The notes below the pieces were generated by a model that was given only the letters and a program-made list of their open reading frames with translations, had not been told where the DNA came from and did no database searches. DNA of 64,000 nt from Granulicella sp. L56 (GTDB lineage: Bacteria; Acidobacteriota; Terriglobia; Terriglobales; Acidobacteriaceae), in the NCBI RefSeq assembly GCF_009765835.1, contig NZ_LMUS01000004.1:62001-126000 (forward strand), read 5' to 3'. The position numbers and the translations under genes are program-made. Shown here piece after piece: positions 8,485 through 18,593 of the stretch (its first letter is position 1; each line of letters begins with the position of its first letter).

Positions 8485-9734
8485 CCCAGCCAACCGAAAC
8501 ACTTCGTGAAGAGCAAACCAAAGCTACGTCCTCTGGAACGATCGTCAAGGTCGCCGGTACTGTGGCGTTTCTCCTGGTGCTGGTTGCCATCGGTGCCTTT
8601 CCTCGCATCGCGCGACAACGCGCAGCTCTTGCGGCGACGGGAGAAGCTCCGGCCACGCATCCTGTCGTGACCATCGTTCATGCGGAGGAGGGAGAGCCGA
8701 CGTCGGAGCTGCATCTGCCCGGCAACATCGAGCCGCTCTACAGCGCCAACCTCTACGCTCGCGTGGATGGCTATCTTGAGCGTCGCAATGTAGACATCGG
8801 CGCTCAGGTAAAGTCGGGCCAGGTATTGGCCGTCATCTCATCGCCTGAGGTCGACCAGCAGCTTTTGCAAGCGCGAGCCACGCTGGCGCAGTCTGAGGCA
8901 TCACTCCAACAAGCCAGGGCAGCGCTCGAACAGGCAAAGGCAAATGCGGAGCTTACCCGGCTGACAAAAGAGCGCGATCTGCCGCTGGGCGAGCAACACG
9001 CCATCTCGCAGCAGATCGTAGATAGCGCCGTGCAGTCCTATGACGCGCGCATGGCCGACGTATCGGCTGCGAATGCAAACATCGCCGCCGCGGAAGCGAA
9101 CGTGACCGCGAACCGCGCCAACGCCTCCCGCCTGCAACAGATGCAGCAGTTCGAGCGCATCGTCGCGCCCTTCGATGGAATCATCACCGAGCGCAATGTG
9201 GAGCGCGGCGACCTTGTCAGCACTGGCAGTTCGACCAACAGCAAGCCACTGTTCAGCATTGCGCAAAGTGGTACGGTCCGCATACAGGTCGACGTTCCTC
9301 AATCGGAGGCCGTGAATATTAAAGATGGCCAGACAGCCTCGGTCGATGTGAAGGAACATCTCGGCCGCACGTATACGGGCACCATCATTCGCAATGCGGG
9401 AGCGCTCGACAACGCTGCACGGACCATGCTGACCGAGGTACAAGTCGACAACAAAGACGCTTCCCTGCTGCCGGGCATGTATGCCCAGGTCAAGTTCACA
9501 CTGCCTGAACAGCGCACCTCGCTCATCATTCCCACCAGCTCTCTCGTCGTCGATCACAGCGGCATGCACGTCGTCACGGTCGATGCAGCGCATGCTGTCC
9601 ATTTTGTGCCTGTCACCATCGGCAAGGACATGGGCAAGACGATCGAGATTCTCAATGGGCTCAACCAGACCGAGTCACTGGTCGCAAGCCCGAGCGATCT
9701 GCTCAGTGAGGGGGAACATGTCGAAGTACGTTGA
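8481..9734 (+). CDS. RND efflux periplasmic adaptor (membrane fusion protein)
   Basis: A 417-residue HlyD/AcrA-type adaptor that links the pump to the outer-membrane channel. A membrane anchor is at about 23-43, with no lipobox. Then come a biotinyl-lipoyl-like domain (ARVDGYLERRNVDIGAQVKSGQVLAVI), a long Ala/Gln-rich coiled-coil hairpin (about 125-215), the returning lipoyl half (RIVAPFDGIITERNVERGDLV), and beta-barrel and membrane-proximal domains. It overlaps the pump gene by 4 bases and the outer-factor gene by 17, so the three are translationally coupled. Confidence 0.94.
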   Translation: MTQPTETLREEQTKATSSGTIVKVAGTVAFLLVLVAIGAFPRIARQRAALAATGEAPATHPVVTIVHAEEGEPTSELHLPGNIEPLYSANLYARVDGYLERRNVDIGAQVKSGQVLAVISSPEVDQQLLQARATLAQSEASLQQARAALEQAKANAELTRLTKERDLPLGEQHAISQQIVDSAVQSYDARMADVSAANANIAAAEANVTANRANASRLQQMQQFERIVAPFDGIITERNVERGDLVSTGSSTNSKPLFSIAQSGTVRIQVDVPQSEAVNIKDGQTASVDVKEHLGRTYTGTIIRNAGALDNAARTMLTEVQVDNKDASLLPGMYAQVKFTLPEQRTSLIIPTSSLVVDHSGMHVVTVDAAHAVHFVPVTIGKDMGKTIEILNGLNQTESLVASPSDLLSEGEHVEVR

Positions 9735-11214
9735 TGATCTTCCAACTCCAAATATCCCGTCCACCCATAGCACGGCGCAGATCGTCGCAGAAGGCGTAGC
9801 AAAGGCGGTCATTGCCAGCCTGCTCGTCTTGATGGTGATGGGTTGCAACGTAGGACCAAACTATAAAAGGCCCGCCGCCACAACTCCGCAGAGCTATCGC
9901 GGAGCGCTTGCTCCGGAGATTGCACCGACGGTCCCGACGGAATCGTCGCTAGGCGATCAACGCTGGTCGACAATATTTCAGGACCCGATTTTGCAGCAGC
10001 TCGTAACCGAGGCATTGCAGAACAATCTCGATCTGCGTGTGGCTGCGGAGCGTGTTCTCGAAGCACAGGCACAGGTCGGCATCACCCGTTCGCAGCAGCT
10101 TCCTTCCGTGAGTGCGAGCGGTGGCTACTCCGCGCTTCAACTCCCCTTGGGCCTCGCGGGAAAGAACTCCGACGGCACGCAGAAAAACTCCCTCATCAAT
10201 GGTGGCGGCTTCAGCGCCTCCGCCGCGTGGAACCTCGACTTCTGGGGTCTGTATCGTCGACAGACCGAAGCTGCACGGGCAGAGCTACTGGCGAGCCAAT
10301 GGGCGCAGAAGGCCACACGCGCTGCACTCGTTCAACAAGTGGCTGAGGCGTACTTTCAGCTTCGCAGCCTCGACGCTCAGTTAGAGATAACAAAAAGCAC
10401 GATCAAGGCCCGACAGGACTCTCTGCAACTGACCCAGACTCTCGAAAAGTATGGCGCCGGTTCGCTGGCGGACACGCGCCAGGCTGAGGAGTTGTTGCAC
10501 GCCGCGCAGGCAAACCTGCCTGAGTTGCGAAGGCAGGTTGCCACACAGGAAAACGCCATCAGCATTCTTCTTGGCCACAATCCTGAAGGGATCGCTCGCG
10601 GCCTCAACGTGGCCGATCAGCCTCACCCACAGGAGATTCCTGTAGACGTGCCATCGCAGTTGCTGGAACGGCGCCCCGACATTCAGCGCGCAGAAGCTAC
10701 GCTTATCGCGGCCAACGCTCGCATCGGCGTAGCTCGCGCACAATTCTTTCCCAATATCTCGCTCACGAGTCTTGGCGGTTCCTCCAGCAACCAGTTGCAG
10801 AGCGTCTTCTCCGGCAAGAATGCTTACTGGTACGCCGCTGGCTCGTTGTCTGAGCCTATCTTCGACGGTGGCCGCATCCGAAGTAACTACCATCTTTCGC
10901 AGGCGCAACAGCAGGAGATGCTGCTCGAATACCGGAAGACCATCCTGAATGCGTTGAAGGATGTCTCCGACTCGCTTGTTACTTACAAGGAGACGCGCGA
11001 ACGCCGCGAGCAGCAGGCCGCTCTGGTTGTCTCTGCCGCCGATGCCGTGCGGTTGGCGAGGCTCCGCTACTCCGGCGGCAATACCAGCTATCTTGAGGTG
11101 CTCACGACCGATACCAATCTTTACGACGCTCAATTGCAACTGGCACAGGCTCAGGAGCAAGAGGCAACCTCGCTGGTTCAGCTTTACGCCGCACTGGGTG
11201 GAGGCTGGCAGTAA
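9718..11214 (+). CDS. Outer-membrane efflux lipoprotein (NodT/OprM family)
   Basis: A 498-residue TolC-like channel. The frame is open from 9481, but the true start is 9718: GAGGGGG precedes it, and the next residues lead into a lipoprotein signal with lipobox VMGC (Cys at residue 43) followed by NVGPNYKRP, the usual N-terminus of NodT-family factors. Two repeats of alpha-helical barrel sequence follow, with family phrases such as LLERRPDIQRAEATLIAANARIGVARAQFFPNISLT and SEPIFDGGRI. It completes the tripartite pump. Confidence 0.94.
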   Translation: MSKYVDDLPTPNIPSTHSTAQIVAEGVAKAVIASLLVLMVMGCNVGPNYKRPAATTPQSYRGALAPEIAPTVPTESSLGDQRWSTIFQDPILQQLVTEALQNNLDLRVAAERVLEAQAQVGITRSQQLPSVSASGGYSALQLPLGLAGKNSDGTQKNSLINGGGFSASAAWNLDFWGLYRRQTEAARAELLASQWAQKATRAALVQQVAEAYFQLRSLDAQLEITKSTIKARQDSLQLTQTLEKYGAGSLADTRQAEELLHAAQANLPELRRQVATQENAISILLGHNPEGIARGLNVADQPHPQEIPVDVPSQLLERRPDIQRAEATLIAANARIGVARAQFFPNISLTSLGGSSSNQLQSVFSGKNAYWYAAGSLSEPIFDGGRIRSNYHLSQAQQQEMLLEYRKTILNALKDVSDSLVTYKETRERREQQAALVVSAADAVRLARLRYSGGNTSYLEVLTTDTNLYDAQLQLAQAQEQEATSLVQLYAALGGGWQ

Positions 11215-11237
11215 TACCGAGGACTCGCATGGGATGT

Positions 11238-11280
11238 AAGAAAGGGCATCGTGATTAATCGCGATGCCCTTTCTTATAGA
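11238..11280 (+). terminator. Bidirectional terminator after the efflux operon
   Basis: A long hairpin (11238-11275): 14 perfect pairs (AAGAAAGGGCATCG with its complement), continuing with one G-U almost to the centre. The stem itself ends in AAG/CTT, giving T-rich tails in both directions, and it lies between convergent genes. Confidence 0.8.
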
Positions 11281-11295
11281 GACCGTCGGCCGTTC

Positions 11296-12198
11296 CTATC
11301 CTCGCAGGCTCATTGGCCTATGGCTGACAGCCGACAGCTTGTCGAACGACGCCTGTGGCAGTTCAAGGTCCGCAGCGGCAACATTCTCTTCCAGATGCTT
11401 AACCGACGATGTTCCGGGAATGGGCAGGGTCACCGGAGAGCGCTTGAGCAGCCATGCCAGTGCGACCTGAAGCGGCGTCGCATCGAGCTCACTCGCCACC
11501 TCCTTCACCACCTCGTGCGCCTCCTTCGCCTGGCCAAGGGGAGCCCAGGGAAAGAAGGCGATGCCATTCTGCTCGCAATAGTCGACAACATAGTCGTACT
11601 CGCGGTCGGCGAAGCTGAAGCGGTTCTGCACCGAGACAATCGGAACGATCTTGCGGGCGCGCTCGATGTGCTCGCGGGTGACGTTCGAGAGGCCCACATG
11701 GCGAATCTTTCCCTGCTCGCGCAGCTTTGCCAGCGTCTCGACGGAGGCCTCAAAGGAGACCGCGTTATCGGGCGCGTGGAGCTGGTGAATGTCGATGCGC
11801 TCCAACCGCAGGCGCTTCAGGCTGCCCTCTAACGCCTCCGTCAGATGTTTGGGGCTGGCATTGTGCGTCCATTGACCCGGGCCGGGACGCTCCCAACCGC
11901 CCTTGGTAGCAATCACCAGATCTTTTGGGTAAGGATAGAGCGCTTCGGCTATTAGTTCTTCAGAGGTTCCCGGACCATAGGAGTCGGCCGTATCGATCAC
12001 GTTGATGCCGAGTTCGGTCGTTCGGCGCAGGGTGGCAAGGCACGCAGCCTTATCGGCAGGAAGTCCCCATATTCCAGCGCCTGTAATGCGCATGGCTCCA
12101 TAGCCAAGACGGTTGACAGTAAGATCGCCGCCGATGGTAAACGTGCCCGCGGCTGCGACGGAGAGAGATTGGTCATTATTCACAGAACTGTTCCTCAT
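11296..12198 (-). CDS. Aldo/keto reductase
   Basis: A 300-residue NAD(P)H-dependent oxidoreductase with a (beta/alpha)8 barrel. The catalytic tetrad is visible: Asp69 and Tyr74 in DTADSYG, Lys99 in IATKGG, His141 in IHQLHAPD. The cofactor-binding end is also present (PWAPLG, then TLPIPGTSSVKHLEEN). Substrate cannot be read from sequence. It is divergent from the HTH-like membrane protein gene with only 55 bases between, so the two may share a regulatory region. Confidence 0.93.
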   Translation of the reverse strand: MRNSSVNNDQSLSVAAAGTFTIGGDLTVNRLGYGAMRITGAGIWGLPADKAACLATLRRTTELGINVIDTADSYGPGTSEELIAEALYPYPKDLVIATKGGWERPGPGQWTHNASPKHLTEALEGSLKRLRLERIDIHQLHAPDNAVSFEASVETLAKLREQGKIRHVGLSNVTREHIERARKIVPIVSVQNRFSFADREYDYVVDYCEQNGIAFFPWAPLGQAKEAHEVVKEVASELDATPLQVALAWLLKRSPVTLPIPGTSSVKHLEENVAAADLELPQASFDKLSAVSHRPMSLRG

Positions 12199-12253
12199 TG
12201 GTCATTGCGGTTAGGGGGTAAGCGGTTGCTAGTAAAATTCTTACCATCAGCTT

Positions 12254-13531
12254 ATGCCCAGAAGTGCAGTTGCCGAAAGTCCAGGCGAAAAATTGAACCC
12301 AGAAGCAATTCGTGAGCAACTCGAGTCGATCGTTCAGGACCCAGCCTTTCGATCCAGCAAACGATCCATTCAATTCCTGAGATATGTCGTAGAGAAGACC
12401 CTAAGTGGCGCTGCCGATCAGATCAAGGAGCGGACGATCGGGGTGGAGGTCTTTGGACGGCCGCCTTCGTACGATACAAACGAAGACCATATCGTGCGGA
12501 CGGCTGCCGGCGAGCTTCGCAAGCGGCTGGCAATCTACTATGGCGAAGAGAAGCACCGTTCCGAGCTGCGAATGAGCCTGGTGCCGGGGTCGTATATCCC
12601 TCAGTTCAAGCTTCCGGAACCAGCCGGTGCGGTTGCGGAGGCTGACGCCGGGATCGACGGGACGAACGGACTGGCTTCCATCGCCATCGCTGAACCGGAG
12701 CTGAAAGAGCCTCTCGTGGGCAGCCGTCCCGCAGAACGAAGCTGGAAGAACTGGTACACGGCTTTCACCGTCGCTATGATCTTGCTGATAGCATGCTTTG
12801 GATATCTGTGGCTTCGCCCGCAAAGCGCCCAGGCTTTATTTTGGAGGCCGGTGGTGGAGACGCCGGGGGCGGTTCTGTTGGCGGTGGGCGACGTCCCCAA
12901 TGGGCCTCCGTCCTCGACAGCCGGAGACACGACGTCTTCGCTCCCCATCATCCATAAGACCTCGTCGACGACGGTCCCCTTTGCCGACGCTGTGACGACG
13001 GCGCGGGTTCTGGGAGTGTTGCAGTTGCAGGGTAAGAGGGTCATGATTCGGCGAGAAGAGGCCAGCTCTTTCTCCGATCTGCGCGAGGGGCCGGTGGTAC
13101 TCATTGGCGCCTTCAACAACGAATGGAGCCTGAGGCTGACGCAACAACTGCGTTACAGCCTGGCACTCGATGCGGAGAAGCACCTTATCTATATCAAGGA
13201 CGCCAAAAATCCGTCGCTGCGAACCTGGAGCTGGGCGACGGACAAGTCGACCGACGATCAGGGAGCCGCGGGAGGGCCTGCGCTGATGGACTATGCTCTG
13301 ATCTCCCGCATATGGAACTCGGAGACGGGCCACGTCGTCATCGTCGTCGGGGGGCTTTATACCTACGGGACCGAGACGGCCGGGGAGTTTCTCTCCGACC
13401 CGCAACTGATGCAGACGATTGCCAGCCAGATCCCGGAGAACTCGCACACCAACCTGCAGATCGTACTGGGAACTACGGTGACGGATGCGGTTGCCGGCCC
13501 TCCCAGGGTGCTTGCGGTGTCGACCGAGTAG
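12254..13531 (+). CDS. Membrane-anchored HTH-like protein of acidobacterial type
   Basis: A 425-residue protein in three parts. Residues 1-125 carry a motif seen at the front of several acidobacterial and planctomycete signalling proteins (FRSSKRSIQFLRYVVEKTL, then IKERTIGVEVFGR, then DHIVRTAAGELRKRL), which resembles a winged-helix DNA-binding fold. One membrane helix follows at about 170-188 (AFTVAMILLIACFGYLWL). Residues 190-425 should lie outside the cytoplasm and match nothing I can name. A cytoplasmic DNA-binding domain with an external sensor would fit a one-component regulator. It lies upstream of the TonB receptor and xylan genes on the same strand, so control of that cluster is an inference. 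Confidence 0.6.
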   Translation: MPRSAVAESPGEKLNPEAIREQLESIVQDPAFRSSKRSIQFLRYVVEKTLSGAADQIKERTIGVEVFGRPPSYDTNEDHIVRTAAGELRKRLAIYYGEEKHRSELRMSLVPGSYIPQFKLPEPAGAVAEADAGIDGTNGLASIAIAEPELKEPLVGSRPAERSWKNWYTAFTVAMILLIACFGYLWLRPQSAQALFWRPVVETPGAVLLAVGDVPNGPPSSTAGDTTSSLPIIHKTSSTTVPFADAVTTARVLGVLQLQGKRVMIRREEASSFSDLREGPVVLIGAFNNEWSLRLTQQLRYSLALDAEKHLIYIKDAKNPSLRTWSWATDKSTDDQGAAGGPALMDYALISRIWNSETGHVVIVVGGLYTYGTETAGEFLSDPQLMQTIASQIPENSHTNLQIVLGTTVTDAVAGPPRVLAVSTE

Positions 13532-13837
13532 CGCTGGCGCTGCGCTGTCACGGCAAAAGTCATCGACTTAAATGCTTGAAAATAAGCATTTTTGACATTC
13601 CTGACAGTCAGGAACCGTACCTGTCTATCTTTATGTCGCTTGCGCTCGATAGAAATCGGCTTCGAATTAGCCACCCTCCTTTTCGAGTGATGAAAAACGG
13701 AGACCGGGGAGAGCTAAATCGGGAGAGATCGAGCGCGATAAGCCATTTAGCCAGGAACAGGTTCAAGCCTGCCGAAGCTGATTCATGGCTGACACCTGAA
13801 GATCTCTCCCGCCAAAGCAAATTGAGGAGACCTTTTA
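13532..13837 (+). promoter_or_regulatory. Leader region of the TonB receptor gene with two inverted repeats
   Basis: This 306-base gap holds an AT-rich hairpin (13570-13577 with 13584-13591, followed by TTT), probably a weak terminator of the preceding gene. Next to it is a perfect 17-base palindrome at 13598-13614 (TTCCTGAC-A-GTCAGGAA) placed directly after TTGACA at 13592-13597, which looks like an operator next to a -35 element. GAGGAG lies 8 bases before the receptor ATG at 13838. Confidence 0.5.
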
Positions 13838-16800
13838 ATGAAATACCTTTTACGCACCATCCAGTGGTTCACCGTCCTCTGCGTTCTAAGTCTTGTAACG
13901 CCTCACGCCCTCTTCGGGCAGGGGCTCGCTCGCATCTCGGGAACGGTAGCTGACTCCTCGGGTGCGGCGATTCCGAATGCCACGGTGATAGCCACTCGGC
14001 TCAGTACGGGAGACAAAACCACGATTACATCCAACGGTGCAGGCGATTATGTCTTCCCGTCCCTGGCCCCAGCCGAGTACAGCCTCGGCGTAACGGCGAG
14101 CGGCTTTGCCGGGTTTCTGCAGAAGAGCGTCGTTCTGCAGGCCGACCAGTCGATTACGGTCAATGCGACGCTGACGGTAGGCAGTGACACGCAGACCATC
14201 AATGTCGACTCCGCCCCGCCGCAGGTGGACACCACGACCGGCACCCTATCGCAGGTCATCGACGAAAAACGGGTGAACGACCTACCCCTGAACGGCCGCA
14301 ACGCCGCCGCGCTGACAACGCTGGTGCCGGGTGTGGTCGTGGCTCCATCGGCCAATATCGACCAGGGACAGACCAAGACGTTTCCGGTGGTCGCAGCGGT
14401 CACTATCAATGGAACCCGTGCCAACCAGGTGAACTACATACTGGACGGCGGCAACAATGTCGATGAATACACTAACGTCAATGCTCCTTTCCCCATGCCC
14501 GACGCGCTGCAGGAGTTCAGCGTGCAGACGAGTAACTACAACGCCGAGTATCGCCAGAATGCGGGCGGAGTGGTGAACATCATCACCCCGCAGCGGCTCG
14601 AATCAATTTCATGGAGACGCGTTTGAATATCTGAGGAACCGGGTATTCAATGCAGCGAACTACTTCAGCTATGTCGGAACCCAGAAGACAGTCGATCCGC
14701 TCAAGCGTAATCAGTTTGGCGGCACCATCGGCGGCCCGGTCATCATTCCGCACCTCTACAACGGCGCAGACAAAACTTTCTTCTTCTTTGGCGTGCAATC
14801 GACACGGCTCCGCACCAATGGCGTGGGCGGCACGGCATTCCTTCCCACTCCGGCGCAGCTTGCGGGAACCTTTACCGGGGTGTCGAGCCCGATCTTGAAT
14901 CCCAAGACACTGCTTCCCTACCCATGTACTCCCACAGGAGCCACGTTTACCTGCACCGTCAATCCGAACGACTATAACCAGTCGTCGCTGGCGCTGTTGA
15001 AGTATCTGCCGACGATCAGCGGAGCCGATGGAACGTACCAGTTCTTCCGCCCAAGCAAGCAGAACTACATCGAATACACGGGCCGCGTCGATCAAGCGCT
15101 GGGAACGAACGACCATCTGAGCCTGCGCTACTTCTACGACAGCTTCGACAATGCGGGGGTACTCGACACGACGGACCTGCTGAGCTACTCCGATCAGGCC
15201 GCGATTCGATATCACAATGCGCTTATCTCCGAGACGCACACCTTCAACGCTCATCTGTTGAACAACTTCAGCCTGAGCTATCAGATTGAAGATGCCTCGC
15301 GCGGACCGCTGGCGGGCGCGCCGGATGTGAATGATCTGGGCGTAAACGTCTGGCAGCCTGCCTTCAAGCAGATCAATCAGATTCAGGTGACGAACTTCTT
15401 TACGATTGGCGACAATCCGGCAGCAAGTTTCCGCCGCAATAACTACACGCTGGCCGACGATCTGCACTGGGTGCTCGGCAGTCACACGATGAGCTTCGGG
15501 TTTCATGGAGAGCTGGCCAAGGTCGATGTCGACAATCAGTTTCAGCAACCCGGTATCTTCCAGTTCAACAGCAACGCTTCCATCTCGAACCCTTTGGCCG
15601 ACTATCTATTGGGCGGGCTGACGAACTTTCAGCAAGCCTCGGGACAATACTTCAACAACCGCTATCATGTGACCGGCTACTACGCTCAGGACAGTTGGAA
15701 GGTGAGCCGACGGCTGACACTGAACTACGGAATCCGCTATGAACCCTTCGCGCCGCAACATGAGAACCATGAACGAGAGGGAATGTTCAGCCCGGCTGCG
15801 CGCGCTGCCGGGACTGTCTCGACGACGCATCCCACTGCGCTTGCCGGCTTGCTGTTTCCTGGCGACGCAGGATTTGTCGAGAACATGGTACATCCCATCT
15901 ACTCTCACTTCATGCCTCGCGTTGGATTTGCATTGGATGTATTTGGTGATGGAAAGACCAGCATCCGCGGCGGCGCCGGACAGTTTTATGACACGCGCCT
16001 GCCGGGAGTCTTCGACAACATCTTCGCCAACTCGGTGCCGTTTGTCGCCTCCGTCAACGTGCAGTTTTTGCCGACGGCGCTGGCTGATTTCTCGAACCCC
16101 TATGCGAGCGTAGCGGGCGGCAATCCGTTCCCTGCTCCGCAGCCTCCGTCGGCAAGCTACTTCACGACGGCGAACTATCAGTCGTCGAGCTATAGTACGT
16201 TCGATCCAACGAAGTTCCGCCTGCCGGTGACGTACTCCTGGAACCTTGCGGTGGAGCAGCAGTTGACCGACAAGCTTTCCAGCCGGATCGCCTATGTTGG
16301 ATCGCGCAGCAATCACCAGTATGTGCCGTCGGACATCAATCCGACCTATAACCAGGGGCCGAACGTAGGCAAGCGCGTCTACTATTCGCCGAACTTATTG
16401 CAAAACTACACGCAGGCAATCGCGCAGGTGGATACAGGCGGAAACGCAATCTACCACTCGCTACAGGCCTCGCTGCAGAACCGGGTGAGCACAGGGCTTA
16501 CTCTTTTTCTCAAGTACACCTGGTCGAAGGCGATTGATAACTTCCCGTTTGGCGCATCGGCTACCGCCGTCGTACCGGGTTCGGGATATTCGCTTCCGGT
16601 CTATGAACCTCACTTCAAACGGCTGGACAGTGGTCCTTCGGACTACGACCACCGCAACGTGGTGTCTCTCTCGTACGTGTGGATCTTGCCGAAGCTCAGC
16701 AAAGGCAATGCAGCAGTTCGATATATTGCGAACGGCTGGCAGACCAATGGCATCTTCGCCTTCCGCAGCGGCGATCCTCTCACTGTGACCGGCGCAGGCA

Positions 16801-17201
16801 ACAGCGGAACCAACCTGGGTCGCGAGCGCGGCGTGTGGAATAGTCAGAATCCTTATGGTGGCAACGCCTGCGGAGGGGTCGGCACTGCATGCAAGTCGTA
16901 CCTGAACACTGCCAACTTCTCGACCAATCCAAGCTACACGGTGAACCTGCCGTTGTCGTACGGCAATATCGTGAAGGGCAGCTTCGTCGGGCCGCAATAT
17001 ACCGACTGGGACGTCAGTGTCGTGCGCTACTTCCCCGTGCATGAGGCTGTGCAGTTGCAGTTCCGCGCGGAGTATTTCAACGTGCTGAACCACACCAACT
17101 TCGGCGACCCGAATGCCTCGGTGACGAATGGAGCCTTTGGCCGGGTCACTTCGGCCAGCGATCCGCGCATCGGCCAGATGTCGCTGAAGCTATCGTTCTA
17201 A
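13838..17201 (+). pseudogene. Oar-type TonB-dependent receptor interrupted by a frameshift
   Basis: Together the two frames encode about 1120 residues. Frame one (13838-14626) has a signal peptide, a carboxypeptidase-regulatory-like domain (RISGTVADSSGAAIPNATV) and a plug domain (LPLNGRNAAALTTLVPG, LDGGNNVDEY, NAGGVVNII). It should then read the family phrase for a Ser-Gly-Ser/Asn block, but one extra base within 14588-14591 throws it out of frame and it stops at 14626. The frame resuming at 14592 continues the protein without loss (SGSNQFHGDAFEYLRNRVF) through the beta-barrel to the typical end at 17201. An ORF start at 14793 is internal, not a real start. It lies beside GH10 and GH3 genes, so an oligosaccharide receptor role is likely. 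It may be a true mutation, programmed frameshifting or a sequencing error at a C4 run. Confidence 0.85.
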
Positions 17202-17220
17202 CCGCTTGAGCATTAGGCCT

Positions 17221-17261
17221 GGGCATGTGGTGCAAAGAAAATCTCTTTGCACCACATGCCC
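17221..17261 (+). terminator. Long perfect hairpin after the TonB receptor
   Basis: An 18-base perfect stem (17221-17238 with 17244-17261) with a 5-base loop, followed by TTCACTTTCATT. It ends the receptor transcript or acts as an RNA-stability element before the xylanase gene 46 bases further on. Confidence 0.8.
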
Positions 17262-17306
17262 TTCACTTTCATTCGGCTTAGCTGGTGACGGCATGGGAGA
17301 TCGACG

Positions 17307-18548
17307 ATGGCAACACGAAGAGAGATATTGGCCGGAGGATTAAAGGCCGCGGTGGCAGTAGTGCTTTCGCGAACGGCAATCGACAAGAGACTACTGGCAC
17401 AGGTCGCGCAGCATCCTGACGATATGACGCTGAACAGTGCGCCGAGGCTGCAGACCTTTCCGCCGCCTGACTTTGGAACGATACCGAAGGTGCTGCCGAA
17501 GGAAGCGAAGGCGGTTGCAGGCGCTGGATCATTGAAAGCCCACGCTGCACGGCACCAATTAATTTCGGGAGCCGCCGTGGTCGTGCGCTCGCTCGGCAAC
17601 GATACCGCGCTGGCGGAGTTAATCCTCGATCAGTGCGGCATCCTCGTACCCGAGGGCGAACTGAAGTGGCGCGCCCTTCGGCCAGCACAAGACAAGTTCG
17701 ACTTCTCCCAGTCCGACGCACTCTTCGCCTTCGCGGCGGAGCATCATTTGCTGGTTCGTGGGCACACGCTCGCGTGGCATAACAGCGTGCCCGATTGGTT
17801 GATGGCCGCGCCCGCAAGTCTGGATGTGCGGACATTGTTTGTCGAGCACATTCGCACTGTGATGGGGCGATACCGAGGACGAGTGCATTCGTGGGATGTC
17901 GTGAACGAAGCGATCCTGCCGAAGGACGCGATGCCCGGCAACTTGAGAAAGTCCTTCTGGTATGAGCGCGTAGGCGCGGACTATATCGACCTTGCCTATC
18001 ACACGGCGCGCGAAGCAGACCCGAAAGCCAAGCTCACTTACAACGACTACGGCGTGGAGTACGAGAACGCAGAGGACGAGGAGCGCCGACGTGCGATTCT
18101 TGAGTTGTTGCGTGGAATGCAGGCGCGCAGAGTGCCCTTGGATGCGGTTGGAATTCAGTCGCATATCAAGGCAGCTTCGCCATCGATCGTCGGCAACGGT
18201 TTAGCAGATTACATGGAAGCAATTCGCGCAATGAAGCTCGAGGTTTACCTCACCGAGCTCGATGTCAACGAGCATGATATTGCGTCGAATGAGATCGCGG
18301 AACGCGATCGCCTGATCGCTCAGACATATAAGAACTTTCTCGATGTCGCGCTGAACAATGCATCGGTGAAGCTGGTGTTGACGTGGGGCATCAGCGATCG
18401 CCGAACGTGGTTGAATGACGGACCGACGCATCACCGCAAACAGCCGAATCGGCCGCAGCGTTCCCTTCCCTTCGATCCGGAGTATCGGCCAACGCCAGCG
18501 TTTTTTGCCATTCGCGAGAGCTTTGACAGCCGCAGCGCCAAAAGGTGA
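17307..18548 (+). CDS. GH10 endo-1,4-beta-xylanase
   Basis: A 413-residue glycoside hydrolase family 10 enzyme, which cuts internal beta-1,4 bonds of xylan. The N-terminus (TRREILAGGLKAAVAVVLS) is a twin-arginine signal, so it is probably exported folded. Catalytic residues are clear: acid/base Glu201 in DVVNEA and nucleophile Glu317 in YLTELDVNE. Other GH10 blocks are present: GHTLAWHNSVPDWL, LTYNDYGVEYEN, VGIQSHI and TWGISDRRTWL. It lies between the TonB receptor and the GH3 gene on the same strand (45 bases to the latter). Confidence 0.95.
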   Translation: MATRREILAGGLKAAVAVVLSRTAIDKRLLAQVAQHPDDMTLNSAPRLQTFPPPDFGTIPKVLPKEAKAVAGAGSLKAHAARHQLISGAAVVVRSLGNDTALAELILDQCGILVPEGELKWRALRPAQDKFDFSQSDALFAFAAEHHLLVRGHTLAWHNSVPDWLMAAPASLDVRTLFVEHIRTVMGRYRGRVHSWDVVNEAILPKDAMPGNLRKSFWYERVGADYIDLAYHTAREADPKAKLTYNDYGVEYENAEDEERRRAILELLRGMQARRVPLDAVGIQSHIKAASPSIVGNGLADYMEAIRAMKLEVYLTELDVNEHDIASNEIAERDRLIAQTYKNFLDVALNNASVKLVLTWGISDRRTWLNDGPTHHRKQPNRPQRSLPFDPEYRPTPAFFAIRESFDSRSAKR

Positions 18549-18593
18549 ACAAGCGGCAACATTCAGCAACTCATTTTTAGCCGGGCGCGCGAC

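Noticed and set aside
14793-17201. Separate 802-codon receptor gene starting at a GTG
   Set aside because: The sequence upstream of the GTG continues the same protein back to 14592; the start is internal to a frameshifted gene.
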